The notes: a model not told the origin generated them from the sequence alone. 64,000 bases of DNA from Artocarpus heterophyllus (GCA_025403435.1 CM046353.1:22389987-22453986); one strand, 5' to 3'; shown: positions 36,868-48,664, counted from the first letter of the stretch. Numbers and translations: made by a program.

Positions 36868-39800
36868 ATGTCTAAAAATGCTTTATTATCGATACTTGAC
36901 AAAAACCAATTAACCAGTGAGAATTATAATGATTGGAAATGGAACCTGGACATCGTCCTATCCTTTGAGAAACTGAAATATGTACTGACAACCCCTTGTC
37001 CTCCCGAGGCTACGGGAGACTCAAGTAATGAGCAATTCCAAGCGTACGACCGCTGGAAAGATGCTAATGATCAGGCCTGCTGCTATGTAATGGCCAGCAT
37101 GAACAACATGCTGTAGGCTCAACATCAGGATTATGAGACTGCGAAGAAGATCTTGGATAATCTTGAAGACATGTTTGGAGGCCAGGCCATAACAAAGCGG
37201 AAAGGGGCGCTTCAGAAACTCTTAAACTGTAGACAGAGACCTAGGACATCTGTAAAGGAGCACATGATGTTGGTCATGGGTTACCTCACTGAGGCTCAAA
37301 CCATTGGAGCCGACATCGATGCTGAAACTCAGATGACTATGGTCTTTGAGACTCTATCTAAGGAATTTATTCCGTTTAGAGCTACTTTTAATTTAAGTAA
37401 TAGACGGGATATGACCTTGACAGAACTAATGAAACAGTTACAAGAGTTTGAACTGCTGATCAGGGAGTCTCCTGCTGGTGGTGAGGCCAACATGGTAGCT
37501 GCTTCTGGTTCCAATCCTAACTCAAGGAATGGAAAGAAGCAACGGGCCAAGAGTGGGAAGTCTTCTATTCCTCCTGCAACCAAGAGCAAGAAGAAGAAGA
37601 AGAAGAACCCAAAGAAGCTTAAGTGCTTCTTCTGTGGAAAGGTCGGGCATATAAAGAAGCATTGCAAGGACTTCCTTTCCAAGGGAGGTAGGTGTGATCT
37701 TCTACATTTAGAAACTTGTTTGGTTGAGGAATCCAGTGACATCTGGGTCATAGATTCCAGTGCAACTAATCATGTTTGTGTTTCTCTGCAGGGATTCAAA
37801 GAAACGAGAAGTCTACTTCGTGAAGACTTAACGCTTCGGATGGGCGATGGATCCTTGGTCTCAGCGGAAGCAGTGGGAGATGTCCATCTTTATTTTGATA
37901 ATTATAGGAATTTAATTTTGCGAGATTGTTTTTATGTTCCTAAATTTAAAAGGAATTTAATTTCTGTATCTTCTTTATTTAAAGACTCCTACGTGGTATC
38001 TTTTAATGAAAAAATGGTGATTCGTAAAAATAAATCTTTTATCTGTTCTAGATGGATGCAAAATAATCTATATTTTATCAAACCTAAGATGGACTTATTG
38101 CTTAATGCTGAGATAAATGATAATAACTCAAAAAGACTTAAAACTTCTCACTCTAATAAGACTTATCTTTGGCATTTGCGCCTTGGCCATATTAACCTGA
38201 ATAGGATTCAAAGGTTGGTAAGGGATGGACCTTTAAGTCACTTAAAGGTGGAATCTATACCTCAATGTGAATCTTGTTTGGAGGGTAAAATGACCAAAAG
38301 ACCATACGGGTCTAAGGGCAATAGGGCCGAAGGGGTTCTAGAACTTGTGCATAGTGATATTTGTGGACCAATGAACATCCGGGCACGAGGAGGGTATGAG
38401 TACTTCGTCACTTTTATTGACGATTACTCAAGATATGGGTATGTGTACCTAGTGCACCATAAAAGCGAAACTTATGATAAGTTCAGGGAGTTTTCGAGCT
38501 GAAGTGGAAAAGCAATTGGGTAGACCCATAAAGGCGCTTCGATCTGATCGAGGTAGAGAATACCTTTCTGATAAGTTCTTGGGACACTTGTTAGAGAATG
38601 GGATTTTATCCCATTTGACTGCGCCGGGCACTCTGCAGCAGAATGGCGTAGCGGAGAGAAGGAATAGGACTTTGTTGGACATGATTCGGTCCATGATGAG
38701 TTATTCATCATTGCCTTTATCCTTTTGGGGATATGCACTACAAACCGCATGTTATCTTTTGAACAATGTGCCTTCAAAATTGGTCCCTAAAACTCCTCAC
38801 GAGTTGTGGACAAGACTAAAGACATCTTTAAACCATATTCGCATATGGGGATGTCCAGCTCATGTCCTGTTTAAGGATCCGAATAAGTTGGAAGCACGTT
38901 CAGAAGTTTGCGTGTTTATAGGATATCCAAAAGGGACTAAAGGGGGTTATTTTTATAACCCTAAGGAAAATAAAGTCGTGGTTTCAACTAATGCAACTTT
39001 CCTTGAGGAGAGTTACATGGACGACTTTAAACCTCGAAGCAAAGTGGTGCTTGAGGAGTTAAGGGGTGATTAGTTCACTCCGGAGGTTCCAAACGAAACC
39101 ATTCCGATCGGTGTAGAAAAACCAAACAAACCTGAACAACACTCTCAAGGGCTTCGGCGTAGTGGGAGGATCGAGCGTCAACCGGAAAGGTATATGTTCA
39201 ATGGGGAGGTCTTCTTGGCTGAATCGGATGAACATGACAGGGATCCTTATACTTACGCGAAAGCTATGGAGGATGTTGATTCAAGACTCTGGACAGAGGC
39301 CATGAACACAGAGATGAAGTCTATGGAGACTAATCGGGTCTGGGAGCTTGTGGATCTTCCCGAAGGGGTAAAACCCATAGGGTGTAAGTGGATCTACAAG
39401 AGGAAAAGAGGAGTGGATGGAAAGGTCGAAACCTTTAAGGCTAGACTGGTAGCTAAGGGTTATACGCAAAAGGAAGGAATCGATTATGAGGAAACCTTTT
39501 CGCCTGTAGCCATGCTTAAGTCCATCCGGATTCTCTTGTCCATAGCTGCCGCTCACGATTACGAGATTTGGCAGATGGATGTCAAGACGGCTTTTCTGAA
39601 TGGCTATCTTGATGAGTCCATTTATATGGAACAACCAGACAGGTTCAAGGTCGCGGGTCAAGAGGGTAAGGTTTGTAAGCTGCTAAAGTCAATTTATGGA
39701 CTTAAGCAGGCTTCTCGTTCTTGGAACATAAGATTTGATCAAGTGATCAAGACTTATGGTTTCTCACAAAACGTGGATGAACCATGTGTTTACAAACACA

Positions 39801-40807
39801 TTAAGGATGGGAAGGTGGTTTTTCTACTGCTCTATGTAGATGACATTCTGCTAATTGGCAATGATGTTGGGGCGTTGTCATCGGTCAAATTATGGTTGAC
39901 TAATCAGTTTGACATGAAGGACTTAGGTGAGGCTAATTTTGTTCTTGGTATCCAGATCATTCGGGATAGGAAGAACAAAATGATAGCTTTGTCACAAGCC
40001 GGCTACATAGATAAAATTCTTAGGAGGTTTGCAATGCAGGATTCCAAAAAAGGTGGGCAACCATCTAGGTCTGGAATTACTCTTTCTAAGAAAGACTCTC
40101 CAAAGTCTCATGAAGAAAGAGAATACATGAAGAAGGTGCCTTATGCTTCAGCAGTGGGTAGTCTCATGTATGCCATGCTTTGCACACGACCGGATATTAG
40201 CTATGCGGTCGGGATTGTAAGTCGATTTTAGGCGGATCCAAGATCGAACCATTGGGTTGCGGTAAAGTATATTTTCAAGTACCTGAGAAGGACTCGAGGG
40301 TATATGCTTGTGTATTCAGGTGAGGACTTGACTTCTCTAGGATACATTGACTCAGATTTTCAATCCTGTCTGGATTCTAGGAAATCGACTTCCGGGTTTG
40401 TGTTTACTCTAGGAGGCGGTGCCATCAGTTGAAGAAGTGTTAAGCAAGATTGTACTTCAGATTCAACGATAGAGGCCGAGTATGTGGCAGCTAGTGATGC
40501 TTCGAAAGAAACAGTGTGGCTCCGTAAGTTTCTTGGGGATCTTGAGGTAGTTCCTGATATGAATAAAGCGGTATCACTATACTGTGATAACAGTGCGACG
40601 GTAGCTAATGCTAAGGAACCAAGATTTCACAAGAAGAATAAGCATATTGATCGAAAGTATCATGTGATAGAGGACTTCATTGAGGGCGGGCATGTTACGG
40701 TGTGCAAGATCACGTCAAAGGATAATTTAGCTGATCTATTTACGAAGACACTTACTGGGAGAGTCTTCAAGAGGCATGTGGAAGCTATGGGGATGCAAGA
40801 TTTTTAG
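36868..40807 (+). pseudogene. Copia C gag-pol polyprotein, five breaks
   Basis: Starts at ATG 36868 (MSKNALLSILDKNQLT). Gag comes first, then a Lys-rich tract and a perfect zinc knuckle (CFFCGKVGHIKKHC, about 37624). Protease has DSSATNH where DSGAT is usual. The pre-integrase block is LWHLRLGHINLNRIQ with CESC. Integrase core has HSDICGP, SDRGREY and [10 protein letters not shown] has [13 protein letters not shown] and the intact palm [14 protein letters not shown]. RNase H has EAEYVAASDASKE and YCDNSATVANAKEP. Breaks: TAG at 37114, a one-base gain near 38492 that ends the frame at 38502, TAG at 39071, TAG at 40229 and TGA at 40430. All catalytic motifs except the protease Gly are otherwise visible. 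Confidence 0.95.
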
Positions 40808-40820
40808 TATTTACTCACTT

Positions 40821-40836
40821 AGTGCAAGTGGGAGAT
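40821..40836 (+). other. Polypurine tract of copia C
   Basis: AGTGCAAGTGGGAGAT lies directly before the 3' LTR; the GTGGGAGAT part is the likely plus-strand primer. Confidence 0.8.
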
Positions 40837-42883
40837 TGTTAGACATGTATGCCCTAAGGAGTAAAAATGTTATACGTTTTTGGAGACATTTTTATCAATA
40901 AAGAATTTATTCATTTATATATACCAAATCTTGCCCTCTTTATGTTCATATTTGTTGAATGTATGATAAGCAAACAGTAGTCTAAGACTGTCAGTCTAAA
41001 CCTTAAGAATTAGGCATATGATGGGATGATTATGCGGTAGACACAATTCTTAAGGTGACGGTCTAAAACATATGATCCGCAATCGAGGGAATAAAGTTGG
41101 GCGCTTTATTCATGTAAAGATTGTTATGTTGTCTATATCCCTTATGGGAGATGGTTTGTCTTGGCCATCGGAGTTGGACTCCGTGAATAGAAACATTGGC
41201 ACGTTGTCATAGGTGACGATATGTTGGATCGGGACAAAAAGTGAATTGATTTGGATTAATAATTCTGTCTTGGTAAATCGATTCATTTTAGACAGTCATT
41301 TGTATTGTATCTTAATCCTGAGATGAATAGTGGGCCCGTTATCTCTACTTGTGTCTTTTGATGTACCAATAGGTGACTCCCACATCTCTATAGTGGTATG
41401 CATGCCGGTACGCTGGAGGAATGACTCTTGATAGCGTAGACTTGTTATTCATAGATACAGAATCCATAGCTCCTCTTTAGGAGTAATGATATCCTCTTAT
41501 ATGCGTTGTCCTGTAATTGGAAAACTGGAGCGCTCAACCATTTGGATACATAGGTGTAACCGAATGGTATACTATCTTTGGATGGTAAGTTTTCTAATGG
41601 TGAGACAATGGAACGTAAGATAAAAATAATCGGGAAGGTAAGACAGAACTTGTCCTTAAGCCGATTATGGATTATCATATGGGGATACGATGCACTATGA
41701 TATGTCATGGAGACTTAGCTACACGAGCTTCGTAATTCTATAAAGTTCGAGAGTGCAGCTCCAAGCTTTTAGTGGAGTAGCGTTAGAGTTGATAATTGTG
41801 AAATGTATATCTAGGATATTGGGTTTCATAATTATCATGAGCTTGAACTTTATAGGTCCATTTTGGTCCCCTTTGCTAGCTCACAAAATCCTGTAACGAC
41901 ACGGCGTGCTTTTTCAATAATTGGTGACTTATGTCAGAATTATCAGATTGGTTTAAAATTTCTAAGAATCAAATAATTCATGTCTGTTTATCGGTTGAAT
42001 TAATTTTGTAAGAAATTAGTTCAAGATAAACTTGTTGAATTATTGCGATCAGATAATTCTTGTCTGTTTATCGGTTGTTTTAATTTTGGATAAATTAGAA
42101 CAAGATAAACTTGTAGAATTATTGTGAATTGATTTATTTTCTTAGAGATTATCTTGATAAAGTTTGTTTTGATCAGATAACTTCTCTATTGGGTTATTTG
42201 AATCAAAACTGAGACTTTATCCTTTAGAATCTCGGGTGGAAAATAAAAGATTCGCGGAGATTTTTTCTCGGGAGTTCGGCCTGCTGGATGACGTGTTCGG
42301 CCTGCCGAACTGGCCTATTCGGCCTACTGATCAGCGGTAGATAAGATTACGCATTTTCACGCGGATCTTATCAGATATTGATCCGAACTTGATTCTGTTT
42401 CGAGTTTTTTGAGACCTAATCTGATATGGACTGACCCCAGGACCAATAGGTATAAAAAGGGAGTGAGTCTCATGATTTACTCAGATCAATTTGAGAGATT
42501 AAGAGTGATACTCTTCTATTGAGCATCTGAAAAACTCCCTGAGAGCTTTTGTTCACAAATCACGAGCACTAGCTTTGGGTTCTCTCTGTTGGTTGGAAGG
42601 AGAGTCACCGGTGTCTCTGTTGGTTGGAAGGAGAGTCACCGGTGGAAGAGCTATACGTGTGAGCTCACACTCACTCCGGTTGTGGATAGAGAATAGCAAA
42701 GAATACCAATTGGTTGAGGCTCTTCTGGAACGTTACTTCTCTACACAGGTTGCGGAGGTTCTTCGGCACACTGAGGTTAGTAAAATCTGTTTAATTTATA
42801 CATATAACATGTCAAACTTGTGTTTTGGAAAATACTCTAATGGAAAATTTTTAAAAATTCCGCTGCGCACTTTGTTTCCAACA
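40837..42883 (+). repeat. 3' LTR of copia C
   Basis: 2047 bp, 30 bp longer than the 5' LTR mainly because of a 31-bp tandem duplication at 42583-42644. Otherwise it is a close match, with TATA at 42451-42459 and the dyads at about 42275-42335. Confidence 0.95.
42583..42644 (+). repeat. 31-bp tandem duplication found only in the 3' LTR
   Basis: Copies at 42583-42613 and 42614-42644 are identical and contain TTGGTTGGAAGGAGAGTCAC. The 5' LTR has one copy (near 34925-34955). The duplication therefore arose after integration, or in only one LTR. Confidence 0.93.
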
Positions 42884-43194
42884 AAGCTCTGTTATGACCC
42901 TTAGAAGTTTTCAGATAAGTTCGTCAACTTGTTTTAGATAATCATTATCACTAGTCTTGAATGACTAGATGATAAAAGACCTAAAGACTGAACAACAAAA
43001 AGATGAACTTACTGGCCAGTTTTTATGTACCAAATTATGATCTAGATGCAGATGTGCAACTTAGATACGAAATAGGATTAGTATAAGTCCTGCATTTCGA
43101 TAATGCATAATATGTTATAATTTAAGTTATAAGTTTTATGAAGCATTTGTTATGTCATATGTTGCAATTGTATGCAACATAATTCAAAAGGAAA

Positions 43195-43745
43195 GTTATG
43201 ATTTGTAATATATGATTGCGTAATATGTTGCATTTGTATGCAATATGTTTAGAATAAAAGTTATGATTTGCAATATGTGATTGCATTATATGTTGCATTT
43301 GTAATGCAATATGTTTCAAAATAAGAGTTATGATTTGCAAAATGTGATTGCGTTATATGTTGCATTTGTAATGCAATATGTTTCAGAATAAGAGTTATGA
43401 TTTGCAAAATGTGATTGCGATATATGTTGCATTTGTATGCAATATGTTTTAGAATAAGAATTATGATTTGCAATATGTGATTGCGATATAAGTTGCATTT
43501 GTTATGCAATAAGTTTCAGAATAAAAGTTATGATTTGCAAAATATGATTGCATTATACGATGCATTTGTTATGCAATAAGTTGCATTTGTTATGCAATAA
43601 GTTTTAGAGTACAAATTATGATTAGCAAAATGTGTTTGCATTTTATGTTACATTTGTTATTCAATAAGTTGCATTTGTTATGCAATAGATTTATAGTACA
43701 AGCAATGATTTGCAAGTGTATTTGCATATGATGTGGTTGCATTTG
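43195..43745 (+). repeat. Tandem array of about eight 65-88 bp units in the long solo LTR
   Basis: Units start GTTATGATTTGCAA or a variant at 43195, 43260, 43327, 43394, 43460, 43527, 43615 and 43702. Each holds GTTGCATTTGT-ATGCAATA with an internal ATTGCAT/ATGCAAT dyad. The last units are longer because the GCATTTGTTATGCAATAAG part is duplicated. Related ATGCA-rich sequence stands at 32450-32640, on the other side of copia C. Confidence 0.9.
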
Positions 43746-44158
43746 ATGTACTCACTAAGGTTAATAAGAAGGTAACATAAAGTTAAAAAGAAAGTGTCAT
43801 ACCAGCCTCCTTGCTGTGAGGTAATGAAAGTAAAGTTAAAGTTTGACCTCCTAGATGTGAGGTACACGACCTCGAAGTTCGATGGTCTTAAGTCTTCCAC
43901 AAGGGAAGCATCACGTTTATGATCTCATGATTAAAGATGTTGGTACAAACACTAAAGGTTATAAGATAAAGAAAGTTAAGGAACAAAAGGTGCAAAGTTA
44001 AAGTCAGATAAGAAAAGTTAAAGTGTAACATAAGAAAAGATAAGAAACAAGGATAGAAAGTCAAAGTAAGAAAGAATGTTCATAAGATGCTCATAATCGA
44101 AAGTTCATAATTGAGCATAAATGAAAACATGCATTGTGATTGTACTTGATTTGTTTGT

Positions 44159-44610
44159 TATGAAATATTTATATGCTATGAAAAACATTCTGAGGAATGT
44201 TTTATATTAAATGTTTATGAAAACATAAATGACGTTATGAAGAGCAATCTGAGGATTATTTTATGTTAGATATTTTATAAAAAGCGTTTATGAAAAATAT
44301 TATAGAAATTGCTTTAGGAAAACGTTTATGAGAAACGTTTTAGGAATATTTTATGAGATGTTTATGAAAAGCGTTTATGATAAAAGTTTTAAGAAAAAGT
44401 TTATAAATAACGTTTTACGAAAAGCATTCTAAGGATTGCTACATGTTAAATGTTTTATAAAAAACGTTTATGAGAAACGTTCTAGAAAAGTTTTATGAAG
44501 AATGTTTATGAAAGTCGTTTTTATAAATGTCTATAGAAAATATTGATGATATATGTTTTAAGAGAAAGGCTTTCATGAGAAAAGTTTTTAAAGCATGTTT
44601 AAATGCTTTG
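44159..44610 (+). repeat. Degenerate short repeats of the AAACGTTTATGA type
   Basis: Many imperfect copies of a motif near (A)CGTTTATGA(G)AAA(A)CGTTT, without a fixed period. AT-rich low-complexity sequence within the right part of the long solo LTR. Confidence 0.65.
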
Positions 44611-45153
44611 TAAGATTTTGCTTGAACTTACTGAGCGAAAGCTCATAAGAAGTTTCTTCATGCTGTAGGTAGTATGTGGGCCACCAGTAGGACCCGTTAG
44701 AAGAGCTGGGTACCGCGGATGATGGATGCGAGAATTTGGGTATGGATACCACCACAGTTTGCTTCCGCTACACAAAGAGAAGGTTTTCCACTATTTAATG
44801 TAATGTTTTCAAAATATTAAGAAAATCACAGTTTTAAGGAATGTATTTAAAGTATTACGATATATTTTACGAAATGTTTTATTTTCTTATAAAGTTAGGC
44901 TTTGATCAATGATTCAATAAATGTTTCTTAATAAGTTTTAAGAAACGATTTGAAATGGTTTTAAAGACAAGTGTTGAGCGAGTTCTCGACATGAATGGTG
45001 ACAAAGGTCGCAACAATTTTTAAGTACGTTTAAAGAATGTTTAAAAAAAAGAAAAATTATTTCAGTATTTTTCTTACTAAGTAAGTAAGATTACTGTTTA
45101 CACAATGATGCTTAAGTAAGTAAAGTGACTTGCCGAAAAGACGGGTCGTGACA

Positions 45154-45373
45154 GACACGACTTACGAGGAGGTGCCAATTCAGATCATCGATCAGAAGAT
45201 TATAAGCTTGCGACGCCATGATATACCACTAGTGAAAGTCATGTGGTAGCATCACAGAGCTAATGAAGTAACTTAGGAATTAGAATCGACTATGAGAGAG
45301 TTGCACCCTCATTTATTCTGTTTTTTACTTGGTTCCTAATTTCGGGGACAAAATTTTCTTTAACGGTGGAGAG
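45154..45373 (+). pseudogene. Displaced chromodomain end of the plus-strand Tekay-like element
   Basis: The frame cut at 30205 resumes exactly after the duplication: DTTYEEVPIQIIDQKIISLR, then IPLVKVMW. It matches the minus-strand element near 60600-60450. An LRR..IPLVKV.W..H...EATWE pattern is typical of the chromodomain tail of Tekay-type chromoviruses. A stop replaces one Trp-region codon after VMW, and another follows. A TTTAACGGTGGAGAG purine-rich tract leads into the LTR. Confidence 0.85.
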
Positions 45374-47504
45374 TAGTAACACCTAGAAATTTAATTAAGC
45401 ATAATTAGTGTTTAAATGATGGATTAGTATGCCTTAATGTAAATTTGGACTTAATTTAAGTATTTTATAGTATTTTAAATTTATCTCACTTTTAATTATT
45501 TCTATATATTATTTTAAATTTTTGAAACAAAACAATTTACCAAATATCTGATACGTCCCAATTAAAAAACTATGCTCTGGGGACATGGTTTTGCTTTGTA
45601 AAACTGCTCTTCCCCTCTCTATTTATTCCTCTCTCTCACCCTCAATCTCCCGCACTCTTTCAGACTCTCTATCTCTCTTCCTCTCCTTCTCTCTCACGCA
45701 GCCCCTCTCTCTCTCTTTATCTTGATTTCAAAATTTTGAGTTCAAGCTTCAAATCTTAGCTAGATTAGGAACTTAGGAGCACGATTGGGTTGCCATAAAA
45801 CCATTTTAAAGCTTCGATTCGAGTTAGTTTCTTTGATTTTCAAATTTTAAACTTTTATCCCAATTCTTTCAATTTCTTTGAAATGTTGAAATCTGAGTTT
45901 CTTGAACTTAGGAAACCCTTAATTTAAGTTATTAGAACTTAAATCATCTAGAATCTAGGCTTGATTTCACAAAATTTGGATAAAATCAAGTTTTTCTCTT
46001 TTCCTTCATTTTCAGATTTCATAGAAAATTTCCATGTAAATCTTGTCAAATGTGTTTAAATGAGTTCTCGCATGTTTTTCTATCATTTATGAATGTTATA
46101 AATGCTCTGGGACTTGAAAAATAGGTTTATAATTGATTTTTGGGCTTGGGGAGGTTGAGAATCGAAGTCCCAGACCTCCCATGTATTTCTAGTTTGGCAG
46201 GCCAATCTCAATGTTTGACAGGCTGGATTCATCTAGTTGGCAAGTTAAACCTAGGCCAATTTGGAATGTCAAATTGTAGAGTTCGGCAGGCCAGACCAGA
46301 GATTCCGACAAGCCGACTGGACCTCGTGAAAATTGACTTTTTTTGTCTGTTTTCACCGTTTAAAACCTAGATCAAGATTTTAACCTTATGAAATGATTTT
46401 GTGAACTTTAAAGGCATACTAAGACACCATGAGATAGCTTAGGGATGTAGAATATCTTCAGATAGATATTGATAAACTTAGTTTCTATTTAAGGTTGCCA
46501 TGGTTCCGTGGGGCAAACGTATAATGGATTGGGACTGCAGTGTTGAACGTTGGTACGGGATATCGAGATAGGACTTCTACCCTTTTCCTTTGGTGGCCAT
46601 GTTTTTAAAGGATTTTGGCCACAAAGCATTTCCTTTCAAATGTTTTCAAGAAATGAAGTTCATTTCTTATTTTCATTATTGGCTAAATAATGAATGATCA
46701 TAATGAACGTAATGAGAATATCTAGTAAATGAGACATGATAATGATACGACACTAGACCTGTCGGTGAGTACCATCTGGAATGATAAAATATAGCATGAT
46801 GCCATATATAGAGATCAGGTCGTAAAGAGTATGACCTTGGGAGCAGGTCCCAAAACCTAGTTGAGCCACTTCATTGGTGATTCATGTGGTTTTGCTGAAA
46901 ACATGATAATAAGACTGTCTAAGGACAAATAACTAATTAAATGGTATGAATAAATTTAATGAGCTTTAGTCAGTTATTTGTTTATTTGTTTATCTTGTTT
47001 TATAGCTTTTGTTTAAAAATGAATTATATGTTTAAATTAAATGTTTTCAAAAGCTTAGTCTTACTGAGTCTTTCGCTCATATTTTTCTTATTTTAAAACC
47101 TTTCCCCACTTGTAGGTGTGGAATCTAGCTTAGGGAAGACTGAAGAACCAGGAAGAAACTACAGGATTAGGACATCACTGTCTAGGGTATTTATTTATAA
47201 ACAAGGCATGTAACATTTTAATTTATTTTCCTTTTTATTTGGACTGTGGTTGTGTATTTAATATTGTCGATATTGTGTGTGCACAATACTATGGGTCTGA
47301 TGGGGCCCAATGGTGTTTGTTTATTTAATATCTTAATTCGATATGCCTGCCCTTATATTTTAACAAATATCTTAAAAAAAGTTTTAAATATCTTGCATTC
47401 TTATAATTAACTTAATATCTTTTAAAATGGTTGTTTTAAATAAAATTTTAATTTATTTAACCTAATAAAAAATTACGTCACCTCCCAGATTTCGGAGCGT
47501 AACA
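45374..47504 (+). repeat. 3' LTR of the plus-strand Tekay-like element
   Basis: It starts about TAGTAACACCTAG (TG changed to TA) and ends CGGAGCGTAACA. Strong similarity to 58737-60401 (reverse complement) gives the limits. A CTATTTATT TATA-like box at 45619 is followed by a long CT-rich tract to 45720, a typical plant promoter arrangement. GC-rich GGCAGGCC dyads lie at 46190-46315. The TTACTGAGTCTTTCGCTCA block lies at 47060. Confidence 0.85.
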
Positions 47505-48664
47505 AAGTGTCACCATAGTCATTACTCGAACGATGGGACGAATTTAGCCTCTAACTGAATAAGCAGATCTACCCATCACGGCCTTCGCCACTGCCACCGC
47601 CACCGTCGCTGCCACATTGACCCAACCACTAGGAGTATTCCCTTTCACAGCCCTCTCTATGGCAGCCTACCCATCATGAGCCCACCACGTCGTGGCCTTC
47701 CTCACTACAAAGAGAGCCCACATGCGATTGCCATCTCCATTGGAGATGAGCCTTCTCGATCCTTTGCATAAGCTAAGCCCAGACGATCCTTTTCCTCTAC
47801 GTGAAGTAGATCTCTTCCATGCCTAGATAAGAAACTTTTCCTTCCCGACCTCCTCCATCAATGATGATGGCACTACGGTTGAGTGTGGCCGTGGGTAAAG
47901 ATGGACTTGAGGGAGATGACGCTTTGGGTCTTTAGGATTTATTTTTTTACTTTTTTTTGGCTCTGTTCATATTTAATGTATTTTATGCTTTTTATTCTAA
48001 TATATTTCACCTAAATACCCTTCTAAATCAAGTCAAATAGTGTGCATGTGGTTAAATCCATTAACAACTTAACGAAATTTGATAAAAAGGTGCTTATAGA
48101 TACTGATTAGGGAGTTTAAAATGCGTTTTGCCAAGATTAATAAAACAAAGGCTAAATTGCTACCTATTAAATAGTTTTGAGACTATAGGTGCTAATTACT
48201 TGCTCATTGTAAATAAAGTGTATGCTTTCAAATAACCAGATTATGAAAGAGATGGAACTTTTTAGCTTCAATATAAGGATTTTGAGATTTGTAATTCTTG
48301 TGGATTTAAAATCTCCAAATTTTTTTCATAATTCTTGAGGGCTCGTGTTTGGGCTGAGGCATAGCACTTTCAATGGAGAGATTGCCACAGTGGAGACGTA
48401 GTCATACTATAGTTAAAAATTTCAAAATACTTGTAAAATCTCATGTGAAGAGTTGAAAAAAAAAACAAAGAAAAGAAAGAAATAACATTCTCCTTTTAAC
48501 CATACAATTTTGATATAAAGGCTCTTGATAACTGCTTTATTGAGCATCTTTTAAAAAGCGCTGATTGTTATTAAAAGTTCTACTTGCAAGTCATTCAAAG
48601 TGGTCAAAAAATGGAAATAAAAAATCTCTTTTTTGACCAAAAAAACCTATTAAGCATATGCAAT
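47505..48664. other. Unassigned intergenic DNA
   Basis: A somewhat GC-rich stretch at 47520-47920 contains CCACCGCCACCG and similar low-complexity codon-like runs but no sustained frame. The rest is AT-rich. I recognised no gene or element. Confidence 0.5.

Larger units (their letters stand above)
33174..42883 (+). mobile_element. Copia C: full-length, relatively young Ty1/copia element
   Basis: Both LTRs, a primer site, a long leader, gag-pol and a purine tract are present in order. A perfect target duplication AAGCT lies at 33169-33173 and 42884-42888. The LTRs differ at about 16 positions in the first 460 bases by eye, so the insertion is much younger than copia A. The coding region carries four in-frame stops and one frameshift, so this copy cannot make its own full polyprotein. 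The domain order (protease, integrase, RT, RNase H) identifies Ty1/copia; the lineage within copia was not assigned. Confidence 0.95.
30206..45153 (+). mobile_element. Long solo gypsy LTR (about 5.2 kb) containing copia C
   Basis: It starts TGTAACACTCGAG and ends GGGTCGTGACA. It is flanked by a perfect 5-bp duplication GACAC (30201-30205 and 45154-45158). Removing copia C and one copy of its duplication (33174-42888) leaves 2968 + 2265 bp, unusually long for an LTR. Its first 2.2 kb are colinear with the minus-oriented block at 25225-22785. No gag or pol is found in it. Near the right end it carries the TTACTGAGCGAAAGCTCA block also seen in the other gypsy LTRs here. It interrupts the chromodomain end of the Tekay-like polyprotein. 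Confidence 0.85.

Noticed and set aside
37329..37751. Minus-strand frame of 140 codons inside copia C gag
   Set aside because: It is a shadow of the gag frame. Its poly-Phe run is the complement of the gag Lys tract.
43195..43745. CRISPR-like look of the regular repeats
   Set aside because: The units are directly joined and diverged, with no unique spacers, and the DNA is from a plant.
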